Below, one piece after another: positions 1 through 10,029 of a DNA stretch of 64,000 nt (position 1 is the stretch's first letter; each line of letters opens with the position of its first letter). The notes beneath the pieces are model-generated. The model did no database searches. It worked only from the letters and a program-made list of their open reading frames with translations, and was not told the DNA's origin. The stretch lies in assembly GCA_963833195.1 (NCBI GenBank), contig CAWHXF010000027.1, positions 1,116,001 through 1,180,000 on the forward strand, given 5' to 3'. The stretch is from Granulosicoccus sp963833195. GTDB taxonomy: Bacteria; Pseudomonadota; Gammaproteobacteria; Granulosicoccales; Granulosicoccaceae. Both the position numbers and the translations under genes were made by a program.

Positions 1-52
1 CCTTCGGGCCAGCGCACGCGCGGGCCGTCACCGTCCTTCTTCGAGCAGCCGC

Positions 53-3000
53 ATGGCCATTCGCGTCGCGATCGATCACACCACGCGCTACGCGTACGAC
101 GCGCCGACCACGCTCGGCCCGCACGTCGTGCGCCTGCGTCCGGCGCCGCACACGCGCACGCCCGTCGTGTCGTACTCCCTCGTGGTGGAGCCCGCCAACC
201 ACTTCCTGAACTGGCAGCAGGACCCGTTCGGCAACTGGCTCGCGCGGCTCGTGTTCCCCGAGCCGACGCGCGAGCTCGTCGTGCGCGTGGATCTCGTGGC
301 GGATCTGGAGATCGTCAACCCGTTCGACTTCTTCGTCGAGGAATCGGCCGAGACCTTCCCCTTCGACTACGACGCGCTCGTGCGCCGCGAGCTCGGTCCG
401 TACCTCGAGGTGGACGTGCCGGGGCCGCTGCTGTCGCGCTGGCTGGACGCGCACCGGCCCGCCGCGGACACGCCCATCATCGATGCGCTGGTGCAGATCA
501 ATCAGGCGCTCGAGTCGGACATCGACTACCGCGTGCGCATGGAGCCCGGCGTGCAGCCGAGCGAGACCACGCTCGACATCAGGAGCGGCTCGTGCCGCGA
601 CTCGGGCTGGCTGCTCGTGGAGATCCTGCGCCACTACGGCCTCGCCGCGCGCTTCGTGTCGGGCTACCTGGTGCAACTCACCCCCGACGTGAAGAGCCTC
701 GACGGCCCGTCGGGCACGAGCGTCGACTTCACCGACCTGCACGCCTGGGCCGAGGTCTACCTGCCGGGCGCTGGCTGGGTGGGTCTGGACCCGACCTCGG
801 GGCTGTTCGCGGGCGAAGGCCACATCCCGCTCGCCTGCACGCCGCAGCCCTCGAGCGCCGCGCCCATCAGCGGCGCGGCGGGGCGTCAGGCGACCGAGTT
901 CAGCTTCCACAACCTCGTCACGCGCATCGACGAGCGCCCGCGCGTCACCCTGCCCTACGACGAACCCACCTGGCAGCGCGTGCTCGCGCTCGGCAACGAC
1001 GTGGACGCGCGGCTGGATGCCGCGGGCCTCGAGCTCACGATGGGCGGCGAGCCGACCTTCGTGTCGGCCGACGACCACGAGGCCCCCGAGTGGAACGAGG
1101 CGGCGCTGGGCCCGCAGAAGCTCGAACGCGGCACGGCGCTGCTGCACGAGCTCGGCGACGCCTTCGCGCCGCAGGGCATATCGAGCTTCGCGCAGGGCAA
1201 GTGGTATCCCGGCGAGCCGACGCCGCGCTGGGCGCTGATCCGGCACTGGCGCACCGACGGGCTGCCCATCGCCGCGCGCCCCGAGACCTTCGTGCTGCCG
1301 CCGCCCGTGTCGGACGACGTGCCGGCCGCGGACGGCGCCGAGCTCGCGACGCTCGCGCGCGACGTCGCACGCTCGGTGCGCGAGGTGCTCGGCGTCTCGG
1401 ACGCGGGCCTGCGCCCGCTGCACGAGGACCCGCTGCACCACCTGCACCTGGAATCCTTGCTGCCGCCGTCCGAGTCGCTGCAGGAGCTGGATTTGTCGAA
1501 CAGTCGCTCGCGGCGCGCGCTCGTCCAGAGGCTGGAGGCGGACCTGTCCGAGCCCGTCGGCTGGTTGCTGCCGCTCGAGCACGACGCCGGCCGCTGGAAG
1601 AGCGGCGCCTGGCCGCTGCGTCGCAGCGAAGTGTTCCTCGCGCCCGGGGACTCGCCGGCGGGCCTGCGGCTGCCGCTCGACTCCCTGCCCGCCGATGACG
1701 AGAGCGACGCCGAGGCGCGCGCCCTGCAGGAGGACAACTTCGATCCGCTGTCGGTCCCGTTGCCGAACCCGGCGGCCGAGGGCTCGGACTGGCGCTCGAA
1801 GGGCGACCCGGCTCCGAGCGAGCGCCTGGTGCGCACCTCCCTGGTAATCGAGCGTCGGAGCGGCACGCTGTACGCGTTCCTGCCGCCCGTACGATCGCTG
1901 GATGCGTGGATCGAGCTCGTCGCGGCCGTCGGCATCGCGGCCGAGGCGCACGGCGCGCGCATCGTGCTCGAAGGCTACGAGCCGCCCAAGGACGGTCGGC
2001 TGCAGTCGTTCAGGCTGACGCCGGACCCGGGCGTGCTCGAGGTCAACATCCACCCCAGCCGCACGTTCGACGAGCTGGTGCACCGCACCGAGACGCTCTA
2101 CGAGGCCGCTCGCCGGTGCCGACTGGCCGCCGAGAAGTTCATGGTGGACGGCCGTCACACCGGCACCGGAGGCGGCAACCACGTGACTCTCGGCGGTGCG
2201 ACGCCGGCGACGAGCCCGTTCCTCAAGCGCCCGGAGCTCCTGTCCAGCCTGATCACCTACTGGCAGCACCACCCGGCGCTGTCGTACGTGTTCTCGGGGC
2301 TCTTCGTCGGCCCCACCAGCCAGGCGCCGCGCGCCGACGAGGCGCGCGTCGAGACGGTCTACGAGCTCGAGATGGCGCTGTCGCGCATGCCGTCGGGCGA
2401 GGAGGACCGGCCGTGGATGGTCGACCGGTTGCTGAGGAACCTGCTGATCGACCTGACGGGCAACACGCACCGCGCGGAGATCTGCATCGACAAGCTGTAC
2501 TCGCCGACGGGCTCGGCCGGCAGGCTCGGGATCGTGGAGCTGCGCGCGTTCGAGATGCCGCCGCACGCGCGCATGGCCGTGGCGCAGGCGCTCCTGGTGC
2601 GTGCCCTGGTGGCGCGCTTCGCCGCCGAGCCCTACCGCCATCCGCTCGTGCGCTGGGGCACGGAGCTGCACGATCGGTTCATGCTGCCGCACTACCTCGA
2701 GATGGACCTCGAGGACGTCATCGCCGACCTGAACGCGCACGGCATGCGCTATGAGCGCGGCTGGCTGGACGCGTTCCTCGAGTTCCGCTTCCCGGTGCTG
2801 GGCGTGCGCCGCATCGACGAGGTGGAGATCGAGCTGCGCGCCGGCATCGAGCCCTGGCACGTGCTGGGCGAGGAGGCCACGGCCGGCGGCATGGCGCGCT
2901 ACGTCGACAGCTCGGTGGAGCGCATGCAGGTGCGCGTGACCGGGCTCACGCCGGGTCGGCACGTCGTGACCTGCAACGGCCGCGCGCTGCCGCTCAGACC

Positions 3001-3415
3001 CACGGGCACGCACGGCGAGGCGGTGGTCGGCGTGCGCTATCGCGCCTGGCAGCCACCGTTCGCGCTGCACCCGGACCTGCCGGTGGACGTGCCGCTGGTG
3101 TTCGATCTCGTGGACACCTGGGCGGGCCGAAGCCTCGGCGGCTGCGCGTACCACGTGTCCGACCCCGGCGGCCGCGCCTACGAGGACGTGCCGGTGAACG
3201 CGAACGTCGCCGAGGCCAGGCGGCTCGCGCGCTTCGATCCCGACCGGCATTCGGTGCCGGAGGTCACGGTGATGGTGCCCGCGACCGGTGCGGTCGGAGC
3301 GAGCTTCACCGACGTTCCGGCCTCCGACACGCGCCCGGTCTACGAGCAGTTGCGCGCCTCGGCCGAGTACCCGCTCACGGCCGACCTGCGTTCGGTATCG
3401 CGCCCGGACGGCTGA
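53..3415 (+). CDS. Transglutaminase-like / DUF2126 protein
   Basis: A large cytosolic-looking protein of 1120 aa with no signal peptide. Residues 1-90 match the bacterial transglutaminase N-terminal domain. A transglutaminase-like papain-fold core follows, with the probable catalytic triad C181 (GSCRDS), H230 (DLHAWAEVYLPG) and D246 (GLDPTSG). The remainder, from about residue 310, is the DUF2126 region typical of this family, which is usually about 1100 aa long. Members commonly sit with alpha-E and circularly-permuted ATP-grasp genes, which are not seen here; only ureD follows, 8 bases downstream. The substrate is unknown; a peptide- or amide-processing role is inferred from the triad. The ATG at 53 begins directly with the conserved N-terminal strand. 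The 52 bases before it carry no recognisable feature. Confidence 0.9.
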   Translation: MAIRVAIDHTTRYAYDAPTTLGPHVVRLRPAPHTRTPVVSYSLVVEPANHFLNWQQDPFGNWLARLVFPEPTRELVVRVDLVADLEIVNPFDFFVEESAETFPFDYDALVRRELGPYLEVDVPGPLLSRWLDAHRPAADTPIIDALVQINQALESDIDYRVRMEPGVQPSETTLDIRSGSCRDSGWLLVEILRHYGLAARFVSGYLVQLTPDVKSLDGPSGTSVDFTDLHAWAEVYLPGAGWVGLDPTSGLFAGEGHIPLACTPQPSSAAPISGAAGRQATEFSFHNLVTRIDERPRVTLPYDEPTWQRVLALGNDVDARLDAAGLELTMGGEPTFVSADDHEAPEWNEAALGPQKLERGTALLHELGDAFAPQGISSFAQGKWYPGEPTPRWALIRHWRTDGLPIAARPETFVLPPPVSDDVPAADGAELATLARDVARSVREVLGVSDAGLRPLHEDPLHHLHLESLLPPSESLQELDLSNSRSRRALVQRLEADLSEPVGWLLPLEHDAGRWKSGAWPLRRSEVFLAPGDSPAGLRLPLDSLPADDESDAEARALQEDNFDPLSVPLPNPAAEGSDWRSKGDPAPSERLVRTSLVIERRSGTLYAFLPPVRSLDAWIELVAAVGIAAEAHGARIVLEGYEPPKDGRLQSFRLTPDPGVLEVNIHPSRTFDELVHRTETLYEAARRCRLAAEKFMVDGRHTGTGGGNHVTLGGATPATSPFLKRPELLSSLITYWQHHPALSYVFSGLFVGPTSQAPRADEARVETVYELEMALSRMPSGEEDRPWMVDRLLRNLLIDLTGNTHRAEICIDKLYSPTGSAGRLGIVELRAFEMPPHARMAVAQALLVRALVARFAAEPYRHPLVRWGTELHDRFMLPHYLEMDLEDVIADLNAHGMRYERGWLDAFLEFRFPVLGVRRIDEVEIELRAGIEPWHVLGEEATAGGMARYVDSSVERMQVRVTGLTPGRHVVTCNGRALPLRPTGTHGEAVVGVRYRAWQPPFALHPDLPVDVPLVFDLVDTWAGRSLGGCAYHVSDPGGRAYEDVPVNANVAEARRLARFDPDRHSVPEVTVMVPATGAVGASFTDVPASDTRPVYEQLRASAEYPLTADLRSVSRPDG

Positions 3416-3423
3416 GCTCGCGC

Positions 3424-4296
3424 GTGGGGAGGGCGTCCGACCAACCCGCGACCCGGCAACGCATCGACGCCGCGGCGCACGTGGCGTCGAAGCGCTCGGT
3501 CCACGGGTCGACCTCGTCGGTGCTGTCCCGGCTGGACCAGCGCAGCAGCGCGAAGGTCCGGCTGCCGCGCACGCGCGCGGACGCCCTGCACGCCGTCACC
3601 GTCAACACGGCGGGCGGGCTCACCGGCGACGACGTCATCATGTGGAGCGCGCGCGCCGGCGCCGGTTCGCACCTGGTGGTCTCGAGCGCCGCCTGCGAGA
3701 AGGTGTACCGCAGCCATGGCCCCGATGCCGTGCAACGCACGCGGCTGCACGTCGAACCCGGTGCGCGGCTCGACTGGCTGCCGCAGGAGACCATCACCTA
3801 CGAGGGCGGGCGGCTGTCGCGCGATCTCGCCGCCGACATCGAGGGCGACGGCACGCTGCTCGTGTGCGAAGCCGTGACGCTCGGGCGCGGCGCCATGGGC
3901 GAGCGCGTGCGCCGCGGACGCCTCGTCGATCGCTGGCGCGTGCGCCGCGACGGCCGCCTGCTGCACGCCGAGAACCTCGCGCTCGGCGACGACATCGAGG
4001 CGCTCGGTGCGGACGCCGCGGGCCTGGGTGTGCACCGGGCCTTCGCGACGCTGCTGCTGTGCGACGCGCGCCCCGCGCTCGATCGCGAACGCACCGTCGA
4101 GCGCATCCACTCGGTACTGTCCGGTCTCGCGCCCGCGGGTGCCCCGGCGCACGGGGACGCGAGCGTCGCGCGCGCGAGCGCGCTACCGGGTCGGCTCGTG
4201 TTCCGTGCGCTGGCACGCGACTCGCGCGCGCTGCGCGCCGTGCTGCTGCCCGTGCTGGAGCTCCTGGGCGACGTGCCGCGCGTGTGGCACGTCTAG
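3424..4296 (+). CDS. ureD: Urease accessory protein UreD
   Basis: UreD (UreH) binds apo-urease and, with UreF and UreG, helps load nickel and carbamylate the active-site lysine. The 290-aa product contains the family hallmark SAKVRLPR followed by VNTAGGLTGDD (about residues 40-70) and SSAACEKVYRS, of the type common in alphaproteobacterial UreD. The start is a GTG only 8 bases after the upstream stop; no better in-frame start lies before the first conserved block. It is separated from ureABCEFG by about 6.9 kb of opposite-strand genes, so it must be expressed independently of the structural genes. The family call is secure; the N-terminus is less so. Confidence 0.88.
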   Translation: MGRASDQPATRQRIDAAAHVASKRSVHGSTSSVLSRLDQRSSAKVRLPRTRADALHAVTVNTAGGLTGDDVIMWSARAGAGSHLVVSSAACEKVYRSHGPDAVQRTRLHVEPGARLDWLPQETITYEGGRLSRDLAADIEGDGTLLVCEAVTLGRGAMGERVRRGRLVDRWRVRRDGRLLHAENLALGDDIEALGADAAGLGVHRAFATLLLCDARPALDRERTVERIHSVLSGLAPAGAPAHGDASVARASALPGRLVFRALARDSRALRAVLLPVLELLGDVPRVWHV

Positions 4297-4315
4297 CGCG
4301 GCGCCGGCCCGGGTG

Positions 4316-4873
4316 CTACTGGGCCTCCGTCAGGTGCGCCCGCAACTTCCACAGCGACACGTCCACGAAGCGTGTGATGCCGATGAGCAGGTCCTGCGTG
4401 GGCGGGTCGTCCGAGACCGTCTCCAGGCCGTCGTACAGGGTGTTCGACATGGTCCTCCAGCGCTCGGCGAGCGCGGTGTTCGCTTCCGTGCCCGACAGCT
4501 CGCCGGTGTCGATGGACGGAATCGTCGAGGCTTCGGCCGTCGCCGCCAGACGCGCGTCCGCCGCCGGTCCCAGCACCCGGATGCGCTCGGCGGTCAGGTC
4601 GATGTACGGCTCCAGTCCCGTGTAGAGCTCGCTGTAGAACTCGTGCAGCTGGTAGAAGTCGCTGCCCACGACGTTCCAATGGGCCTGGTGGGTGTCGTGC
4701 TTCAACGCGACGAGGTCGTAGAGCACCCGTTGAAGCGTGTCGGCGGACGTCGTCCTGACGGCCTCGTCCAGCGGAGGCACGAGCTCCTGCGGCTCGACCT
4801 GGTCCTGGGCGAACGCCGCGTACGGCGCAACCGCCAGGCAACCGCACAGCAGCAAGGAGAGTTGGGCTTTCAT
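4316..4873 (-). CDS. Dps/ferritin-like protein with a signal peptide
   Basis: A 185-aa Dps-family protein. The ferroxidase-site signature QAHWNVVGSDFYQLHEF supplies H65 and H77, and DLTAER supplies D92 and E96. The position of Dps D67 is a serine here (S81), followed by glutamate E82. Unlike ordinary cytosolic Dps, the protein begins with a typical Sec signal sequence (MKAQLSLLLCGCLAVAPYAA, cleavage likely after AFA-Q near residue 22), so the mature protein should be periplasmic. It could store iron or detoxify peroxide there; binding to DNA would then be impossible. Transcribed opposite to ureD, with the two stops 19 bases apart. The family call is strong; location is inferred from the leader. 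Confidence 0.85.
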   Translation of the reverse strand: MKAQLSLLLCGCLAVAPYAAFAQDQVEPQELVPPLDEAVRTTSADTLQRVLYDLVALKHDTHQAHWNVVGSDFYQLHEFYSELYTGLEPYIDLTAERIRVLGPAADARLAATAEASTIPSIDTGELSGTEANTALAERWRTMSNTLYDGLETVSDDPPTQDLLIGITRFVDVSLWKLRAHLTEAQ

Positions 4874-5057
4874 GGGGAGAGTCGGTCTGTCGTTGCTCGG
4901 TCGGCGAGACTGACAGGCCGGCCGGACTCCGAGAGCGACACGCGCGAAGCTGCACGAGGCGCGGCAACTTCTGCCAGTGCCACCCTCCGGGGCAGTCGCG
5001 CGATCGGCCTACGGCACGACCGGACCCGCGCCGCGACCGGACCCCACCGGGTTGCGC

Positions 5058-6499
<1,442 letters not shown>

Positions 6500-6503
<4 letters not shown>

Positions 6504-7252
6504 GCGAAGGTGCTCCAGGGTCGGTGCGCGTCGAGCCAGTTCCGGCACATCTCGCGATGGCGGGCGGCGCCGTAGCTCGGGAAGTGTCCGCCGCGCACCG
6601 TCTTCACCGGCAGCGCCAGCAGCCGCTCCACGCTGCGCGCGTAGTCGGCGAGGTCCGCATGGTAGGTGTCCTCGATGAGCGGGCCGTCGTAGACGATGTC
6701 GCCGCTGTACAGCGTCCCCGTCGCGGCCTCCCACAGCGCGAGGCCGCCGGGCGAGTGGCCGGGCGTGTGGATGACCTCCAGCGTGCGGTTCCCCAGATCG
6801 ACGATGTCGCCGTCGTCGAGCAACCGGGTCGCCACGGCCCCGCGCACGCGATAGGTGCGGGACTCGTAGGGCGTGGGCGGCAGCGCGGTGAAGATGTCGT
6901 CGGTGACGTAGGGGTCCGCGAGCGAGCCGCGGCGCGAAGGGTGGGCGAGCAGCCCGGCCTCGGCGCGGTGCACGGCGCGCTCGCGGAACTCGTGGTGGCC
7001 TCCCACGTGGTCGAAGTGGGTGTGGCTCGCGATGGCGAGCAGCGGCCGCTCGGTGACGAGCGGCACGTGGCGGCGAAGGCTCACGACGCCCATGCCCGAA
7101 TCGATCAGGGCATCCTGCTCCCGACCTCGGACGTGCCAGCAGTTGCAGCGGTAGAACGGCTTGACGTGCGGCTCCGCGATCAGGCTCACGCCGTCACCGA
7201 CCGGCGTGACGGTGAACCACTCGTCGGCCGAGACTCGCACCAGGCTGCTCAC
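6500..7252 (-). CDS. Metallo-beta-lactamase-fold hydrolase
   Basis: A 250-aa MBL-fold protein with the metal-binding signature HTHFDHVGGH, a third histidine in HTPGHSPGG, the bridging aspartate in SGDIVYDG, and a C-terminal GGHF. Such proteins hydrolyse thioesters, lactones or other esters; the sequence does not show which. The start is a GTG (VSSLVRVSADEW) whose GTGA overlaps the stop of the ATP-binding gene upstream; its own stop overlaps the aldehyde dehydrogenase start, implying coupled translation. A longer reading frame upstream is arginine-rich shadow sequence and was not used. Confidence 0.87.
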
Positions 7253-8331
7253 GGCGCGTGCGGCAGCACGACGAAGGCGTCCCGCGACACGCCGACCTCG
7301 AAGCGCCGACCGGTCTCCACGACCATGCCCTGTGGCAGGTGCGCGAGCGCCTCGACGCCCTCGCCCAGCACGAGCCGGGCACGCCGGTGCGTACCGAAGA
7401 ACGCCGCGTCCAGCAGGCGGGCCTCGAAACGCACCGCATCGTCGAGCACCGCGCCGGCGACGCGCACGTGCTCCGGGCGGAAGCACACGCCCACCGCCGC
7501 GCCGGTCGGGAGCGCGGCCCCCGTCGCCGCGCCCGCGGGCAGCCGCAGCTCCCCGAGCGGCGTGTCCACGCCGATCGTCGTGGTGTCGTTCGAGCTCACG
7601 CGTCCCTGCACGACGTTCGTCTCGCCCATGAAGCCCGCGGAGAAGAGGCTGCCCGGACGCAGGTAGATGCGCTCCGGCGAGCCGTGGTCCTCGATGCGTC
7701 CGGCCTGCATCACCACGATGTCGTCGGCGATGGCCATGGCCTCCTCCTGGTCGTGCGTGACGTGCACGAAGGTGGTGCCCACCCGGCGCTGGATGGCCTT
7801 CAGCTCGTCCTGCATCTGACGCCTGAGGTTCAGATCCAGCGCGCCGAGCGGCTCGTCCAGCAGCAGCACCTCGGGCTCCACGGCCAACGCCCGCGCGAGC
7901 GCGACGCGCTGGCGCTGGCCGCCGGAGAGCTCGTGCGGGCGCTTGCGACCGGTACCCGCGAGCCCGACGAGCTCCAGCATCGCCTCGGCCGCGGCGCGGC
8001 GCTGCCTTCGCCCCTGCCCGCGCATGCGCAGCCCGAAGCCCACGTTGTCCACGAGACTCATGTGCGGGAACAGCGCGTAGTCCTGGAACATCGTCGTGGT
8101 GGCGCGCTTCGCGGGCGGCACGCGCGTGACGTCCTCGGCGTCGAGCCGCACGCGGCCCTCGCTCGGGATCAGGAAGCCGCCGAGCACGGACAGCAAGGTG
8201 GTCTTGCCGCAGCCCGAGGGCCCCAGCAGCACGGCGAAGCGCCCGGCCTCGATGCGAAGATCGATGCGCTTCAACGCCTCGAACGCGCCGAAGCGGTGCG
8301 ACACGTTCTCGATGGCGACGGTGGCGGTCAC
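7249..8331 (-). CDS. potA: ABC transporter ATP-binding protein, polyamine type (PotA-like)
   Basis: A 360-aa importer ATPase. Walker A is GPSGCGKTTL, the Q-loop is in FQDYALFPHM, the signature is LSGGQRQRVALARAL, Walker B is VLLLDEPLGALD, and the switch histidine is in VTHDQEEA. The C-terminal third (from about 240) is a TOBE domain, as in PotA and related spermidine/putrescine importers. The GTG start overlaps the permease stop upstream as GTGA. With two permeases and a periplasmic binding protein it makes a complete type I importer. Relatives can take up thiamine, iron or other solutes, so the substrate is an inference from the PotD-like binding protein. Confidence 0.9.
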   Translation of the reverse strand: MTATVAIENVSHRFGAFEALKRIDLRIEAGRFAVLLGPSGCGKTTLLSVLGGFLIPSEGRVRLDAEDVTRVPPAKRATTTMFQDYALFPHMSLVDNVGFGLRMRGQGRRQRRAAAEAMLELVGLAGTGRKRPHELSGGQRQRVALARALAVEPEVLLLDEPLGALDLNLRRQMQDELKAIQRRVGTTFVHVTHDQEEAMAIADDIVVMQAGRIEDHGSPERIYLRPGSLFSAGFMGETNVVQGRVSSNDTTTIGVDTPLGELRLPAGAATGAALPTGAAVGVCFRPEHVRVAGAVLDDAVRFEARLLDAAFFGTHRRARLVLGEGVEALAHLPQGMVVETGRRFEVGVSRDAFVVLPHAP

Positions 8332-9170
8332 GAACGCCTGCCCGCCGTGCGGCGCAGCACGAGCAGCTCGAACAGGACCACCGCCACGAGCGTGATCAGG
8401 AACACGAGCGAGCCCGCCGCGTTGGTCTTCGGGTTCAGCCCAGAGCGCAGCATGCCCCAGATCTCCACCGGCAGCGTGACGTCGAAGCGCGAGAGCAGGA
8501 ACGCGATGATGAACTCGTCCCAGGAGAACGTCATGGCCAGCAGGAAGCTTGCGAGGATGGCCGGCATCAGCATCGGCACCGTCACGAGCAGCAGCGTCCG
8601 CAGCTCCCCCGCCCCGAGGTCCCGCGCCGCGCGCTCGATGTTGACCTGATGATCCCCCATCTGGCTGTACACGATCGCGAAGGCGAGCGGTGCGTTGATC
8701 ACCGCGTGACCGATGCCGACGGTCAGCAGGGACCGGGGCACGTCCAGCCGATTGAACAGGATCAGCAGACCCAGGCCGATGATGAGGTAGCTGACCGTGA
8801 GCGGTGCTGTCAACAGCGCGCGCTGCAGCGTCGTGGCGGGCAGCCGGAAGCGCGCGAGCCCCCACGCGGCGAGGAACCCGAGCGTCACCGCGAAGGCGGA
8901 CGACAGCACCGCGAGCACCACGGAGTTGACGGTCGCGGCCACGAGCGCATCGTCCGCGAGCACCTCGGCGTACCACTTCAGCGAAGGCCCGTCGAACGGC
9001 AGGATGGGGAAGCGCCCGCCCTGGAACGAGAACAGCACCAGCACCGCCACGGGCAGGAAGATGAACCCGTAGACGAGCGCGGCGTAGACCGGTCCGAGCC
9101 AGCGCGTCACGCCGCCGCGTCCCGCGTCACGCGCGATCGAGTCATGTCCGGTCGAGTCATGTCCGGTCAA
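8328..9170 (-). CDS. potC: ABC transporter permease, PotC-like
   Basis: An inner-membrane permease with about six helices and the EAA-type loop that contacts the ATPase (ERAARDLGAGE). It is the second permease of the polyamine-type importer. In this frame the only starts are TTG at 9170 (14 bases into the upstream permease) and GTG at 9110 (VTRWLGPVYA), which sits just before the first helix. The longer start is listed; the shorter one is equally credible because the extra 20 residues come from a duplicated 15-bp unit. The stop overlaps the downstream ATPase start. Confidence 0.87.
   Translation of the reverse strand: MTGHDSTGHDSIARDAGRGGVTRWLGPVYAALVYGFIFLPVAVLVLFSFQGGRFPILPFDGPSLKWYAEVLADDALVAATVNSVVLAVLSSAFAVTLGFLAAWGLARFRLPATTLQRALLTAPLTVSYLIIGLGLLILFNRLDVPRSLLTVGIGHAVINAPLAFAIVYSQMGDHQVNIERAARDLGAGELRTLLLVTVPMLMPAILASFLLAMTFSWDEFIIAFLLSRFDVTLPVEIWGMLRSGLNPKTNAAGSLVFLITLVAVVLFELLVLRRTAGRRS
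9139..9168. repeat. Two perfect tandem copies of a 15-bp unit at the potB/potC junction
   Basis: The unit gagtcatgtccggtc occurs at 9139-9153 and again at 9154-9168. The duplication spans the last codons and stop of potB and the first codons of the longest potC frame. Being a multiple of three, it leaves both frames intact. The ATG inside each unit opens a frame that ends after 17 codons, so it is not the potC start. Confidence 0.9.
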
Positions 9171-10008
9171 GTCGGGCCCAGCGCGCCGAGGCGAGCCAGG
9201 CGAGCGTGACCACGCCCATCAGGACCAGCGACATGGCCGAGGCGGCCGGAAAGTCGGCCCGGCGCTCGATCTGCATCATGATCAGCTGCGGCAGTACCAG
9301 CTCGTTGCCGCCACCGAGGATCTCGGGCGTGATGTAGTCGCCGAGGCACAGCACGAAGGTCAGGAACGCGCCGACCATGACGCCCGGCAGGGTGAGCGGC
9401 AGGATCACGAGCCGGAACGTGGCGAACGCGCTCGCGCCGAGATCCTGCGCGGCGCGCGCGTAGTTCGGCGACAACTGCTTCAGGTTCGCCCAGATGGTCA
9501 GGGTCAGCAGCATCACGAAGAAGTGCACGAAGCCGGTGATCGTCGCGGCGCGCGTCGCCGAGATTTCCAGCGGTTCGGAGATCAACCCCGCACCCAGCAG
9601 CGCCTGGTTCAGGATGCCGTTCTTCGCGAGCACCAGCAGCCACGCGTAGGAGCGCACCACGTAGCTCGTCCAGAACGGCACGATGGCGATCACGAGCGCG
9701 AGGCGCTGCCAGCGCTCGGGCACGACGTTCGCGAGCACCCACGCGAACGGCCACGCGATCACGATCGAGATCAGGGTGACGGTGAACGTGATCTGCAGCG
9801 AGTTCCACAGCGCCTGGCGCAGGTGAGGCTTGCCGAAGAAGTCCGCGTACTCGGCGAGGCTCCAGGTCAGCACCGTCTCGCCGCCGGTCCGCGTCGACAC
9901 GCTCGCGAGCGCCATGAGCGCGAACGGCACGACGAAGAAGGCGCACGTCCACAGCAGCGCCGGGGAGGTGTAGCGCCAGCCGTGCGCGTCGTGCTGGCCG
10001 CCGGACAC
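9157..10008 (-). CDS. potB: ABC transporter permease, PotB-like
   Basis: A 283-aa permease with a first helix at SPALLWTCAFFVVPFALMAL and the coupling motif ARAAQDLGASAF in the cytoplasmic loop, as in PotB/PotH. It starts with GTG (residues MSGGQHDAHGW), 21 bases after the stop of the binding-protein gene. It would pair with the next permease to form the transmembrane channel of the importer. Confidence 0.9.
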   Translation of the reverse strand: MSGGQHDAHGWRYTSPALLWTCAFFVVPFALMALASVSTRTGGETVLTWSLAEYADFFGKPHLRQALWNSLQITFTVTLISIVIAWPFAWVLANVVPERWQRLALVIAIVPFWTSYVVRSYAWLLVLAKNGILNQALLGAGLISEPLEISATRAATITGFVHFFVMLLTLTIWANLKQLSPNYARAAQDLGASAFATFRLVILPLTLPGVMVGAFLTFVLCLGDYITPEILGGGNELVLPQLIMMQIERRADFPAASAMSLVLMGVVTLAWLASARWARLDRT

Positions 10009-10029
10009 GGGTCGCGGCCCGCGCCGCGC

